A DNA stretch of 64,000 nt from Neobacillus cucumis (GCF_016908975.1 NZ_JAFBEX010000023.1:1-64000); one strand, 5' to 3'; positions 26,051 to 36,684 are shown, counted from the first letter of the stretch. The notes: generated by a model not told the origin, from the sequence alone. A program made the numbers and translations.

Positions 26051-26890
26051 TTATCTTAGAAAAGCCTCATTTTTTGAAATTCGTATGATGTCATTAGGAA
26101 GATATTTTTGAAAATGCCTTGCCACCATTAGATGCAAGTCTTTTCGATACCACCTCGATAAATCATGCTCCTGAAATAACGCAGACATTCCCAATCTCTC
26201 TGAACGCTTTCCCATTGCTCCATCCCCTATGCTTAGCGTATCAATCCAAATATGGTCCACAATCCCTTCTAGCAATAAGGGAAAGTCAGGCGTAAAAGGT
26301 AAAACAGGAGAAATGGACGCTTGGGTCGATATTCCCGCATCATGTACTTCTTTTAAGGCTTTTAACCGCAATTTAATTCCAGATGCAAATGGAGCAAATA
26401 TTTGTTTAATATCCTCCATGTCAGTTTCAATCGTTATGGAGACAAGAACATCACATTTTTCTTTTAACCTTACCAACAAATCAATATCTCTTGTAATGAG
26501 TGGACCTCGTGTTTGGAGTTGCAGAAAATCAGGCGGATTTTCAATCATTTCTTCTAAGATTCCCCGTGTAATGTTTGCTTTCCGTTCAATGGGTTGGTAG
26601 GGATCTGTTGCAGAGGACATAAAGATATTCACAGGTTTGTTTTTTTCTCGTAGCTTTCTAATTTCTTTTCGATAATTTTCTGCTGCATTTGTCTTTATAT
26701 CCAACCATTCACCCCAAGGAATATCTTTAAACCTTTGAATGGGCATTTCTCTTACGTAACAGTATTTGCAAGAAAAGCCACAGCCACTATAGGGATTTAA
26801 TGAATGTGTAAAACCAACATCCAGATAACCCTTTGCTTCGGTTAGGATTTTTTTAGCAAATGTTTCTTTTATTTCCATCCTCATAAACAT
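26051..26890 (-). CDS. Radical-SAM protein, SplB-like (spore photoproduct lyase superfamily)
   Basis: 279 residues. The radical-SAM 4Fe-4S motif is C37-x3-C41-x2-C44 in YSGCGFSCKYCYVR, followed by SSATDPYQPIE and LQTRGPLITRD, which mark the SPL-like Rv2578c group found in many bacteria. It is not the canonical SplB (too short, different N-terminus). The chemistry is unknown. A GAGAGGTG ribosome site precedes the ATG; monocistronic. Confidence 0.8.
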   Translation of the reverse strand: MFMRMEIKETFAKKILTEAKGYLDVGFTHSLNPYSGCGFSCKYCYVREMPIQRFKDIPWGEWLDIKTNAAENYRKEIRKLREKNKPVNIFMSSATDPYQPIERKANITRGILEEMIENPPDFLQLQTRGPLITRDIDLLVRLKEKCDVLVSITIETDMEDIKQIFAPFASGIKLRLKALKEVHDAGISTQASISPVLPFTPDFPLLLEGIVDHIWIDTLSIGDGAMGKRSERLGMSALFQEHDLSRWYRKDLHLMVARHFQKYLPNDIIRISKNEAFLR

Positions 26891-26964
26891 CGCACCTCTC
26901 GAATTGTCTTCCTAATATCAAGAAAATGAGAGAAAAACTACTATACATTATAAACCTATGTGAA

Positions 26965-28482
26965 TTACTTAAGTAAACCCTTTTTTTCTAAAAATGCTTT
27001 TGCAACACTGTTTGCCTTTTTCTTGTCTACTGTTACTTCGTAATTCATCTTTCTCATTTCACCATCCGTTATTAGACCGGAAAGTTTATTCAAAATGCCA
27101 CTCAACTCTGGATATTTATCTAAGGTCTCTTTCTTTAATAGTGGTGCTCCTTGATACGGAGGAAATAGATGCTTGTCATCCTCTAATACTGTCAAATTAT
27201 TTCTTTGAATCTCACTATCAGTTGAATAGGCATCTACTATATTTATATCCCCTCTTTTTACAGCTGCGTACCTTAACTCGGGTTGCAAGATATTTACTTT
27301 AGAAAATTGAATTCCATAAAGCTTTTGTATCCCGAGGTACCCATCTTCACGCTCTGGAAATTCTGGTGTAAAGCCAGCCTTTATCATTCCTTCTACTGAT
27401 TTTAAATCAGAAATGGTCTTTAAGTTATACTGTTTTGCAAGTGCAGTTGGAATAGCTACTGCATAGGTATCATTAAATTCCATTGGCTTAAGCAACACTA
27501 AATTTAATTTATTAAACAATCCTTTCTTTGCTTGTTCGTAAACTTCTTTCCGATCCGTGCTTTTTGGTTGTTCTTTTAACAGGTCAACAATGACCGTCCC
27601 TGTAAATTCGGGGTAAATATCAATACTTCCAGTCGATAAAGCATTATAGACGAATGTCGTTCCCCCCATATTAGGTTTAAGCTCAACAGTGAGGGAAGAA
27701 TGCTGTTCAATTAACAGCTTATACATATTCATTAGGATTTCTGGTTCTGAACCCATTTTTCCACCAATGATAATATCCGCTTTTTTAGGCTGACTGAATG
27801 ATGACACCGTTATGACTAAGATAGCTGCTACTATTACGGAAATAATCGATACCAACGATTTCTTAAATGACAACCTTTCAAATTGCCTCAATAAAAAATC
27901 AAAAAACAAAGCTAAGATGGCAGCAGGAATGGCCCCTAATAAGATGAGACTTGAATCATTTCGACTAATCCCAACCGTTATCAAATCACCTAATCCACCA
28001 GCTCCGATGAGGGAAGCGATCGTAGCTGTACCGATAATCAGAACCATCGCCGTTCTTATCCCGGCCATTATCACCGGCATGGCTAAAGGAAGCTCTACCT
28101 TAAATAGCAGCCTCCGGTTATTCATGCCTAGTCCTTTAGCAGCTTCGATTAAATTCGGATCGACCTCTTTTATTCCAGTATAAATGTTTCTTAAGATAGG
28201 AAGTAAAGCATAAATAACTAAAGCAATAATGGAAGGTATGGTGCCAATTCCTACCAATGGTATCAGGAGTCCTAACAATGCTAGTGACGGAATGGTTTGA
28301 AATACAGCTGTGATTCCAATGATCATTTCTGCTGCTTTTTTATTTCTAGTTATAAATATTCCAAGCGGAATGGCGATTAATAAAGCAAAAAAGAGGGCAA
28401 TAAACGATATTTCAATATGCTGGATTAAATCATTTAGCAATTCGCCTTTTCTTGATATGAAGGTATGGAATAAATTATTCAC
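26965..28482 (-). CDS. OpuF-type permease/substrate-binding fusion of an osmolyte ABC transporter
   Basis: 505 residues in two parts: an ABC permease (1-215, six spans, EAA loop EAAKGLGMNNRRLLFKVELPLAMP) joined by a hydrophobic linker to a periplasmic-type substrate-binding domain (about 235-505, starting IIIGGKMGSEPEILMNMY). This fused form (OpuF/BusB type) imports glycine betaine, choline or related osmolytes. It overlaps the ATPase gene by 4 nt. Substrate is inferred from the family. Confidence 0.88.
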   Translation of the reverse strand: MNNLFHTFISRKGELLNDLIQHIEISFIALFFALLIAIPLGIFITRNKKAAEMIIGITAVFQTIPSLALLGLLIPLVGIGTIPSIIALVIYALLPILRNIYTGIKEVDPNLIEAAKGLGMNNRRLLFKVELPLAMPVIMAGIRTAMVLIIGTATIASLIGAGGLGDLITVGISRNDSSLILLGAIPAAILALFFDFLLRQFERLSFKKSLVSIISVIVAAILVITVSSFSQPKKADIIIGGKMGSEPEILMNMYKLLIEQHSSLTVELKPNMGGTTFVYNALSTGSIDIYPEFTGTVIVDLLKEQPKSTDRKEVYEQAKKGLFNKLNLVLLKPMEFNDTYAVAIPTALAKQYNLKTISDLKSVEGMIKAGFTPEFPEREDGYLGIQKLYGIQFSKVNILQPELRYAAVKRGDINIVDAYSTDSEIQRNNLTVLEDDKHLFPPYQGAPLLKKETLDKYPELSGILNKLSGLITDGEMRKMNYEVTVDKKKANSVAKAFLEKKGLLK

Positions 28483-29438
28483 TCTTCTTCACCTTCTTTC
28501 AAGTTGTTTAATAGATGTTGAATGATCGACTGCCGATTTAAGTAACCGATAATTTCCCCTTCTTTTTCTACACCTATTTGGTCTTGTTTAGATAAAGCTT
28601 TTAAAGTTTGCTGCAGTGAACTGGTAATCGGGATAAGTGACATTTTTTCTAATTCCAGATTCTTATCATGGGTTTGAGACAAGACATTCTCCAGGTCAAA
28701 ATGAATCTCGTTATAGTTAATCTTTCCAATAAATTCTTTAACAAAATCATTGATAGGATGATAGATTAATTCATTTGGAGTGCCGACCTGGACGATTTCT
28801 CCATCTTTCATAATACAAATACGATCACCTATCTTCAGAGCTTCTTGCATATCATGAGTAACGAAAACGATGGTTTTCTTTATCTCTTTTTGCATTTTAA
28901 CAATATCATCTTGTAACTTTTCTCTGCTAATGGGATCAAGAGCACTAAAAGGTTCGTCCATAAGAATGATTTCTGGATCCGCGGCTAAGGCTCTTACAAC
29001 ACCAATTCTTTGCTGCTGTCCGCCCGATAACTCACTGGGCTTCCTGTGTTTATATGTTTGGGGTTCTAATCCAACCATTTCTAACAACTCGTCCACTCTA
29101 CTAGCGATTTTCTCTTTATCCCACTTTTTCATATCGGGAACAACCGCGATATTTTCTTCAATGGACATATGAGGAAAAAGAGCAATTTGCTGAAGTACAT
29201 ATCCGATATTCCAGCGCAATTCATGAATATCATAATCACTTATTTTTTTCCCATTAATAAAGATGGTTCCATCAGATAAATCTATTAAACGATTAATCAT
29301 TTTTAAGGTTGTGGTTTTCCCGCTCCCGCTTGGTCCAATTAGGACAAAAAATTCACCTTCATTGATGGTTAGATTTAATGATTTAACTGCCATGGTTCCA
29401 TCATGAAACCGTTTTGATACATTTTCAAACTGAATCAT
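28479..29438 (-). CDS. OpuF-type osmolyte ABC transporter ATPase
   Basis: 319 residues. Walker A GPSGSGKTT at 35-43, signature LSGGQQQR near 140, Walker B ILMDEP, H-loop VTHDMQEA. After about residue 240 it carries a short CBS-type regulatory tail as in OpuA/OpuC ATPases, which may sense ionic strength. First gene of a two-gene operon with the permease/binding-protein fusion. Confidence 0.9.
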   Translation of the reverse strand: MIQFENVSKRFHDGTMAVKSLNLTINEGEFFVLIGPSGSGKTTTLKMINRLIDLSDGTIFINGKKISDYDIHELRWNIGYVLQQIALFPHMSIEENIAVVPDMKKWDKEKIASRVDELLEMVGLEPQTYKHRKPSELSGGQQQRIGVVRALAADPEIILMDEPFSALDPISREKLQDDIVKMQKEIKKTIVFVTHDMQEALKIGDRICIMKDGEIVQVGTPNELIYHPINDFVKEFIGKINYNEIHFDLENVLSQTHDKNLELEKMSLIPITSSLQQTLKALSKQDQIGVEKEGEIIGYLNRQSIIQHLLNNLKEGEEE

Positions 29439-29459
29439 TTTCCTACTCCTTTCATTTGA

Positions 29460-30428
29460 TTAAGGATTCACAACCACAATTTTCCCGTTTGCTGTATTGC
29501 TTTCCATAAGAAGGTGTGCTTGACTTATTTCATCTAATGTAAACACCCTTGCAATAGGTATTTCCATCTGAAATTGGCTAATATGATGAAGTAAATCGGT
29601 TAGCAATTGGTCTTTGAAATTTTCTCCGCTGTCAAACTGGGTGAAATAGGTACCAGAGGGAGTATCTACCATTGGCTCAAAATTCTCCAACACCCATTTT
29701 CCGCCTAAAATTCCCGTCATGCAGAGGATCCCTCTTTCTGCAAGCATGCCCAGTGAGTTTTTCAAAGTGACCGTCCCTACCAGCTCTAAAATTTTATTTA
29801 CCCCATGGGGAAAAATAGAATATAGCTGTGATTGAATATTCTCGTTATCCACTAACACAAAATCAGCACCATGTTGCTTTAATAAATCAACTTTGTTTTT
29901 ATCCCGAGTTGTTGAAACAACCGTTACCCCAATACTTTTCGCAAGCTGCAATGCTGCTATACCTACCGAACTAGTTCCGCCGCGAATTAGGAGGATGTCC
30001 TCTTTTTTCAACATCAGGGAATCTAATAACGATGCATAGGCGGTATAATACATTTCAGGAATTGCCGCCAATTTCACCCAGTCCATCTCATGGTTAATTG
30101 GATAAACCTGAGTCGAAGGAATAAGGGCATACTCGGCATAACTTCCATCAAATTCTCGTCCAAGACCTCCCATCAATGAGACCACCCTCTGGCCTTTTTG
30201 AAATGAACTATCGGAAGGGTCTGCGATTTCTCCAACACATTCGATTCCTATAATTCGGGGTAACTTAACTGATGGAGAATCACCTTGTCTAGTGAAGATT
30301 TCGGAACGATTGATGCCAAAGGCTTTGATTTTGACCAATACCCAACCTGATTTGACCCTCGGAATTGGTACTTCTCTTACAACTAATTCCTGAGCTGAAC
30401 AAGCTTTATCTAATAGAATTGCTTTCAA
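29460..30428 (-). CDS. Zinc-less MDR oxidoreductase (quinone reductase-like)
   Basis: 322 residues starting at TTG: an AAAAGGAG site lies 10 nt before it, whereas the in-frame GTG further upstream abuts that site. GroES-like N-terminal domain, then the NADPH domain with GGTSSVGIAALQLAK. The zinc ligand cysteines are absent. The protein probably reduces enals or quinones. Its start is 22 nt upstream of nothing co-directional; the opuF operon lies ahead of it (higher coordinates hold the HAD pseudogene), so it may be transcribed alone. Confidence 0.82.
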   Translation of the reverse strand: MKAILLDKACSAQELVVREVPIPRVKSGWVLVKIKAFGINRSEIFTRQGDSPSVKLPRIIGIECVGEIADPSDSSFQKGQRVVSLMGGLGREFDGSYAEYALIPSTQVYPINHEMDWVKLAAIPEMYYTAYASLLDSLMLKKEDILLIRGGTSSVGIAALQLAKSIGVTVVSTTRDKNKVDLLKQHGADFVLVDNENIQSQLYSIFPHGVNKILELVGTVTLKNSLGMLAERGILCMTGILGGKWVLENFEPMVDTPSGTYFTQFDSGENFKDQLLTDLLHHISQFQMEIPIARVFTLDEISQAHLLMESNTANGKIVVVNP

Positions 30429-30541
30429 TATGGGCACACTCCTTTTAGTTTCATATCATACGAATCTTTTTGTTTTGAAGACTTTTAGATTTTTATTGAA
30501 TCTTTGTCACTACATACATTAAAGAAGAGCTTGAATGGATA

Positions 30542-31314
30542 TTAAATCAGTCCTAATTTCATTAATCCATTTAATATCCCATCTTCTGTGTTAGAAGAGG
30601 TAACAAAATCGCTGATTTCCTTCAACTCTGGAATGGCATTACCCATTGACACGGAAGTTCCGACTACAGAAAACATTTCCATATCATTTAATTCCCACCA
30701 AATGCATAAGTGTTTTCTTTTGGAATACCCGTTAATTCAAGAAATTTAGCAATCCCTTTCGCTTTTGAGATACCGTTTGGTATTACATCTAAAGCATATT
30801 TATGCCATCTAGTAAATTGCATATCCTGAAATGTTTCTTTATAAAAATCTTCATGTGGCTTTTCGCAAAACAAAATTAATTTATAGATAAGATGGCCACG
30901 AAAATATCCCTGATTAACAGGTGGATATCCCATATTCACTGGCTTATAGACATCCTTGATATAAGGATGACTTTCAATCGAAGACTTCATATCCAAAAGA
31001 CTTCCATATACCAATGGGTGTTTTCGACTTGAAGCAAAGCTTGTAATGTCCTGTAAAAAATCTTGATTGAAAGGTATTTTATAGACTTCATTTCCCTCAT
31101 AAACAGCGTGTTGTCCATTGATTGTTATATAAGAATGAATGTTTAATTCATTCAATATCCACTGAATTTTTGCTGGGGGTCTCCCTGTTGCAATAGCAGG
31201 TATTATATGTTTTTCCTGAAGTTTTTTAATCGCTATTTTTGTAGAATTAAGTATTTTTTTCTCTTCATCTAATAAGGTTCCATCAAGGTCGAAAAAGACC
31301 ATTTTTTTATTCAT
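30542..31314 (-). pseudogene. HAD-family (Cof-type) phosphatase, frameshifted
   Basis: The first 208 codons read as a Cof-like sugar/flavin phosphatase (FFDLDGTLLDEEK nucleophile Asp; ATGRPPAKI). At the GD motif the sequence reads AFGGN-stop; a one-base loss there shifts the frame. In the next frame, LNDMEMFSVVGTSVSMGNAIP continues to a proper end at 30542. The Mg-binding Asp of GDxxND is lost. The remainder looks undamaged, so the event is recent or a read error. Confidence 0.8.
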
Positions 31315-31455
31315 AAAACTCTCTCCCCTATAATGTAACTGATTGACATGGCCTAATTGGAATCATAAAATCATGATAAGAGCATTAGTAGCTTTTGAAA
31401 AGTAGGCACCTTAAGGTTGTTTAGTAACCTTTAGGTAACTATTGGAGGTCTTAAC

Positions 31456-31812
31456 ATGGTGAACAATAAAGAATTACCTCTTTGTCCCGTAGCAACTACC
31501 GTGGGTTTAATAGGAAATAAGTGGAAGCTTTTAATTCTTCGGGAATTATTGAGTGGGACAAAAAGATTTGGTGAATTACGAATCGGAATTCCGGGTATTA
31601 GTCAGAAAGTATTGACTCAGAATTTACGGTCAATGGAGGAAGATGGAATCATACAACGTCAAGTTTACGCGGAAGTTCCACCAAGAGTAGAATATTTTCT
31701 TAGTGAATTAGGTAAAAGTCTTAGACCAATTATAGACGTAATGGCAGAATGGGGATTAGCTTATCAAGAATTGGTTAAGAATAATTCATTTCTAACTGAA
31801 AAAGAAGCATAG
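31456..31812 (+). CDS. HxlR-family transcriptional regulator
   Basis: 118-residue winged-helix protein. The N-terminal LCPVATTVGLIGNKWKLLILREL with C10 is typical of HxlR proteins; in HypR-like members this cysteine senses disulfide or electrophile stress. GGAGGT precedes the ATG. Followed 39 nt later by the DUF3891 gene on the same strand, so these are probably cotranscribed. Confidence 0.88.
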   Translation: MVNNKELPLCPVATTVGLIGNKWKLLILRELLSGTKRFGELRIGIPGISQKVLTQNLRSMEEDGIIQRQVYAEVPPRVEYFLSELGKSLRPIIDVMAEWGLAYQELVKNNSFLTEKEA

Positions 31813-31851
31813 GAATCATTCTTAGAAGGAAGTAAAAAAAGGGGGGATAAC

Positions 31852-32616
31852 TTGGTTATTTATGAGAGAGAACATGATTGGGTAATGACACCACAACATC
31901 ATCACGGTCTTCTTTCGGGTGATATTGTCCGCCTTTGGAATTCTGCTTATATCAGTGATATAGAGCGATGGAGTGAAGTAATCTTTGCCATCACCCAACA
32001 TGATTGTTGCTGGATAGATTTAGATGAAACACCTTTATGGAATGATAGGGCAAAAATGCCTTATACCTTTATCGATTTTCCTTTAATCCCAAGGCTTACC
32101 TTTTATAAGAAAGGAATTGATGAACTAGAAAATCAATCTCCTTATGCTGGACTTCTTTGCAGTCTCCACTACCATTCTTTTATGATTGGGAACAAGGAAC
32201 CTGCTGCTGTTACCTTCACTAAGCAAGAAAAAGCCAGGCAACACCGCTTGATGAAACAATTAAACCTCTTGACGGACCATGAAGAAGACTTAATTAAACT
32301 TCATTTTCAGATAGTCCAATTTTGTGATAATCTCTCTTTATATTTGTGCATGCAAGAACCTGGTACCCCTAAGGCAGATGAGTTCCCTTGGTTTAAAGAA
32401 GGATTTCCAGAGATTTTTTCATTTACAAACGGACAGAAGATTATTGCAGAGTGGCTTGACTCAAAACAAGTAGCACTTTCCCCCTCTCCTCTAGCCTCTC
32501 CAGCCGTTGTAACCATTAAACTAAAAGAAGTAACGAAATCTAGTATTCATATGCTAGGGATTGCAGAGGCCTATCATAATGCTGAATGGAAAGAACGAAC
32601 GTTTACATTGATATAG
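31852..32616 (+). CDS. DUF3891-family protein
   Basis: 254 residues starting at TTG after GGGGGG. Family marks: an N-terminal HHHGLLSGDIVRLW, an ITQHDCCWIDLDE segment and IPLIPR-like region. The histidines and aspartates suggest a metal-dependent fold related to HD domains, but no activity is known. A terminator follows. A 3-prime remnant of a paralogue is found 470 nt downstream. Confidence 0.75.
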   Translation: MVIYEREHDWVMTPQHHHGLLSGDIVRLWNSAYISDIERWSEVIFAITQHDCCWIDLDETPLWNDRAKMPYTFIDFPLIPRLTFYKKGIDELENQSPYAGLLCSLHYHSFMIGNKEPAAVTFTKQEKARQHRLMKQLNLLTDHEEDLIKLHFQIVQFCDNLSLYLCMQEPGTPKADEFPWFKEGFPEIFSFTNGQKIIAEWLDSKQVALSPSPLASPAVVTIKLKEVTKSSIHMLGIAEAYHNAEWKERTFTLI

Positions 32617-32686
32617 GTTGTTCAAAGTACAATCACTAAACTAGAAAGTGTTCTATATAGGATATACTCTTGTTGAAAAATAACAA

Positions 32687-32723
32687 AAAGAGAGCATGGG
32701 AGTCCAGCTCTCTTTCGTTTTAT
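32687..32723 (+). terminator. Terminator of the HxlR-DUF3891 unit
   Basis: Stem AAAGAGAGC/GCTCTCTTT (32687-32695 with 32707-32715) followed by CGTTTTA. The remaining 125 nt up to the spore gene show nothing else. Confidence 0.65.
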
Positions 32724-32849
32724 CTTCATAAAGACATATTCATCAATGCCTGTATGTACAGTAATAGATCTTTTCAACCTCACATGATAGGAGTATAGGC
32801 TGACAGCACAAGAGTGCTTTAATCCTTTTCAACACTGGATAAAAAAGGA

Positions 32850-33029
32850 CTATTGTTCAGCTAGTTCTGAAACAGGGATATTGTGTTTAATTTCTGGGCT
32901 TCCAATCTCGTGGACTACGGCCATGTTTTGATCTCTGTCAATGGCTTCAATGTACACAGGTGTATCTTTATAGGTTACGTTAATTACGGCAGAAGCACTT
33001 AAAATTTCTTGTGCTCTTTGAACTTTCAT
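32850..33029 (-). CDS. sspH: H-type small acid-soluble spore protein
   Basis: 59 residues. MKVQRAQEILSASAVINVTYKDTPVYIE with VSELAEQ at the end is the H-type SASP pattern (RAKEI..S..I.VTY.G.PV.I), and length is right. A GGAGGTG site precedes the ATG and a sigma-G-like promoter is 32 nt upstream of that region. H-type SASPs are minor forespore proteins of unknown exact role. Found convergent with the HxlR-DUF3891 unit. Confidence 0.85.
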   Translation of the reverse strand: MKVQRAQEILSASAVINVTYKDTPVYIEAIDRDQNMAVVHEIGSPEIKHNIPVSELAEQ

Positions 33030-33060
33030 TTAAACACCTCCATTCTAATTCCAATAGGAT

Positions 33061-33091
33061 AAGTATTTAACGAAAATATATATACTATTCA
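33061..33091 (-). promoter_or_regulatory. Sigma-G-like promoter of sspH
   Basis: Minus strand TGAATA (33086-33091) and AATACTT (33061-33067) with an 18-nt spacer fit the forespore sigma-G pattern; transcription would start about 25 nt before the ATG. Confidence 0.45.
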
Positions 33092-33146
33092 TTTGTTAGG
33101 GATTGCGAAGGCATATCATAAAACTGAATTGGAAAGAACGTATTAA
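33087..33146 (+). pseudogene. 3-prime remnant of a DUF3891 paralogue
   Basis: Nineteen codons plus stop read IHLLGIAKAYHKTELERTY, aligned with the end of the DUF3891 protein (IHMLGIAEAYHNAEWKERT). No start or upstream portion is present. It indicates a former tandem copy lost apart from its tail. Confidence 0.7.
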
Positions 33147-33174
33147 AATAATAAAAGGACCGCCACAGCGGTCC
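33147..33174 (-). terminator. Terminator of the aldo/keto reductase gene
   Basis: Stem GGACCGC/GCGGTCC with tetraloop CACA (33157-33174) then TTTTATTATTTT on the minus strand. Confidence 0.75.
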
Positions 33175-33205
33175 CATCTTTAGGTGTTGATAAGAAAAAC
33201 AATCA

Positions 33206-34105
<900 letters not shown>

Positions 34106-34157
34106 CTAATTATGTAACATCTATAAAACCGAATGGTATCACATTACTATCAAATGA

Positions 34158-34169
34158 TTGCCTAATCCT
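34158..34169 (+). promoter_or_regulatory. Element shared by the two AraC genes, copy 1
   Basis: TTGCCTAATCCT followed by TATCA, 74-85 nt upstream of the AraC start; the same 12 bases with similar flank precede the second AraC gene. Candidate autoregulatory site. Confidence 0.35.
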
Positions 34170-34242
34170 ATCATCCCACTTTCGCAATAGTCGCATATGC
34201 ATTAGAATGGAACTAGCAAGAATGATGAACAAGGAGGCTCTT

Positions 34243-35160
34243 ATGTCTGATCAAATCTATAAACAGCAAGTTGAGCTGGCTAAACTCATAGAGCGTTATT
34301 CAGGACAGGATGGTGTTAACACGACTGAGATTCCGTCTTTATATTTTATTCGCCGCTCTCATGTTACCGATCTAAATCACAGTGTTTACAAGCCTTCTTT
34401 ATGTATAATCGTACAGGGAGCGAAGGAAGTATTGCTCGCTCAGCAGCGCTTTAGATACAGTCCTTCCGATTATCTTGTTTCATCGGTTGATCTACCTGTT
34501 TCGGCTCAAGTTGTAGAAGCTTCTTCCACCGATCCATATTTGGCTCTCACTCTTGAATTTACACCGAGTCAAATCTTAGATGTATTACGTGATTTTAACA
34601 TGCAAGGTAGAAAGAAAGAGAATGCTAAGCGAGCCATGTTTGTCAGCCCGATGGAGAAATCGATGTTGGATGCCATCATCAGGTTAGCTCGTTTACTAGA
34701 CAATCCGAACGATATTCCGGTACTTGCTCCTTTATTTACGAAGGAAATTCTCTATCGAGTTCTGCAAGGACCGCATGGGGGAACACTGGAACAAATAGCC
34801 ATAGAAGGAAGCTCTACCTATCTTATCAAAGACGTTATCGAGCAGATTATGATTAACTATGATCGCACTTTTCGGACTGAGGAACTTGCGGAAATAGCCA
34901 ATATGAGTGTTTCTTCACTTCATCGGCACTTTAAAGAAGTAACTGCGATGAGCCCAATTCAATTCCAAAAACAACTGAGATTACAAAAAGCACGGCAATT
35001 GTTATTGTCTGAGTCAACAGATGCCGCTGATGTCGCATTCCAGGTCGGTTATGAAAGTCCATCACAATTCAGCCGTGAATATTCCCGTATGTTTGGTTTT
35101 CCACCTAAAGAGGATATAAAGCGTTTGAGGGAGACCTATGACGAATCGATAAACGCGTGA
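34243..35160 (+). CDS. AraC-family regulator with AraC_N domain, copy 1
   Basis: 305 residues from the ATG that follows AAGGAGG; an upstream extension of 49 codons has no ribosome site. N-terminal cupin-like AraC_N domain (FIRRSHVT...PSLCIIVQGAKEVLL), C-terminal double helix-turn-helix (LAEIANMSVSSLHRHFKEVTAMSP and DVAFQVGYESPSQFSREYSRMFG). It is divergent from the aldo/keto reductase, which is its likely target. Very similar throughout to the AraC protein at 44704-45630. Confidence 0.92.
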   Translation: MSDQIYKQQVELAKLIERYSGQDGVNTTEIPSLYFIRRSHVTDLNHSVYKPSLCIIVQGAKEVLLAQQRFRYSPSDYLVSSVDLPVSAQVVEASSTDPYLALTLEFTPSQILDVLRDFNMQGRKKENAKRAMFVSPMEKSMLDAIIRLARLLDNPNDIPVLAPLFTKEILYRVLQGPHGGTLEQIAIEGSSTYLIKDVIEQIMINYDRTFRTEELAEIANMSVSSLHRHFKEVTAMSPIQFQKQLRLQKARQLLLSESTDAADVAFQVGYESPSQFSREYSRMFGFPPKEDIKRLRETYDESINA

Positions 35161-35190
35161 ACCCCTTAATAATTGGAGGGGTTCTTTTGT
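35158..35190 (+). terminator. Terminator of araC copy 1
   Basis: AACCCCT/AGGGGTT stem (35160-35166 with 35177-35183) then CTTTT; begins in the stop codon. Confidence 0.7.
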
Positions 35191-35284
35191 GTGGAGGAAA
35201 AGGATAATTTGTATTAACCTTAGAAATTGTTGTAACTAACAATTAAATTGAGAGTATGATTATAAACGTAAACTGCGCTAATAA

Positions 35285-35316
35285 CAGAAAAGCGACTGTT
35301 CAAATAGAACAATCGC
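35285..35316 (-). terminator. Possible terminator of the phosphatase gene
   Basis: GCGA.TGTTC paired with GAACA.TCGC (35291-35315, one mismatch), CTTTTCTG on the minus strand; moderate quality. Confidence 0.4.
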
Positions 35317-35352
35317 CTCTGTTTATTTAAATATATTACTTTAACAATACTA

Positions 35353-35952
35353 TTAAGTTAATACTGGTAATGCATTACTTAAATGACTAAAATCATGATT
35401 AATAATTTCAATTAATTTAAATTCATTGTTTTCATATTCAAATTTCAAAATACAACAATTGCCAATTTTTTCTCTTTGAGTAATAGTACTTGTATGTTCC
35501 CAATATTGCATCATTTTTCTACAAGCTGCTCCGTGAGATACTGCTAAAACCACTTCATTATCATCTTCCATTATTTTTTGACATGTGTCAGCAACTCTTT
35601 TTTGAAATTCTTTTTCTTTTTCTCCACCATAATTAGCGAAGAAATCACCGTAAGGAAGTGAGGGATTTAAGTCTTCACTTTCACCTTCAAACGTTCCAAA
35701 ATTCCATTCCTTTATTCCTTTTAATCTAGTATAAGGCATATCAGTCACAATCTCTAACGTGTCACTTGCTCTTTCAGATGTGGAACAATAGGCCTGATCA
35801 AAAACAATATGGTGTTCTATAAAATACTTTGCAGCAGTCTCTGCTTGTTTAATTCCTAATTCTGTAAGTGGGGAATCACACCAACCTTGTATTTTCCTTC
35901 TTTTATTAAAAACTGTTTGTCCATGTCTCATTAAATATAACGTCTTTTTCAT
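35353..35952 (-). CDS. Histidine phosphatase family protein
   Basis: 199 residues of the phosphoglycerate-mutase-like branch. Phosphoaccepting H10 in LMRHGQT, arginine and Glu in EWNFGTFEGE, second His in LAVSHGAACRK. GGGGGAT site before ATG. Likely a small-molecule phosphatase; substrate unknown. Confidence 0.85.
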   Translation of the reverse strand: MKKTLYLMRHGQTVFNKRRKIQGWCDSPLTELGIKQAETAAKYFIEHHIVFDQAYCSTSERASDTLEIVTDMPYTRLKGIKEWNFGTFEGESEDLNPSLPYGDFFANYGGEKEKEFQKRVADTCQKIMEDDNEVVLAVSHGAACRKMMQYWEHTSTITQREKIGNCCILKFEYENNEFKLIEIINHDFSHLSNALPVLT

Positions 35953-36117
35953 TTGTATCCCCCTTGTTGGTTCTTAAATGAACATTTAAATTTAAGTTTA
36001 CAAACTTTTATACCAAACTTACTTTCTTATATTATAAAATAATTTAATGATAAGCGTTATCATATTCCTCTCAAATAATTGCCTATTCCTCTTATTTAAC
36101 ACCTATCTTTTATTTTC

Positions 36118-36642
36118 CTACTTTTGCAAAATACCTAAATATTCTTTCCAAGGTCCCACGTCCGCCCCGTATCTCTTAGACATTACCCTGACAATCTGGG
36201 CAATGTGCGTTAGATCATGGACAACCCAAGTTGCAAGCAACTCTCTTATTTTAACTGCACCAAATTCAGGGTGCGCACCAGTCAGTTCAAGATGCAATTC
36301 AGGATCAATAAGAACCTTAAGTTTACTAATATTTTGTGTTCTAATTGCATTAAATTCAAGCAACCTATCGTCAATCGACCTTTCAGAACTTTCGTTTAAG
36401 TGCGAATAGCGATCAAATGGAGGAAATGGTTGAGTGCCTGCTTGCTGAAGTATAAATTCTAATCTTGGTATCCAATTACTTTTCTCCGCCTCAATGAGGT
36501 GCTCGATCACTTCAAAGACATTCCAGGTTCCTTTACCCTCATTACAGTTCAACCATCCTTCTGATAAACCGGATAATAAATTCTCCAGTGTTTGTGGCGT
36601 ACGCTCCAACACCTCTATTGCTTCTTTCATGTTAAAATTCAT
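36118..36642 (-). CDS. DinB-family protein
   Basis: 174 residues forming the DinB four-helix bundle. The metal triad is visible as H48 (VIEHLIEAE), H142 and H146 ([10 protein letters not shown]). Related to bacillithiol transferases such as BstA/YfiT, so a thiol-transferase role is possible but not shown. Confidence 0.85.
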   Translation of the reverse strand: MNFNMKEAIEVLERTPQTLENLLSGLSEGWLNCNEGKGTWNVFEVIEHLIEAEKSNWIPRLEFILQQAGTQPFPPFDRYSHLNESSERSIDDRLLEFNAIRTQNISKLKVLIDPELHLELTGAHPEFGAVKIRELLATWVVHDLTHIAQIVRVMSKRYGADVGPWKEYLGILQK

Positions 36643-36684
36643 ACAATTCTCTCCTCTTAATATCCAAGTGTATTTTTCCTGCCA

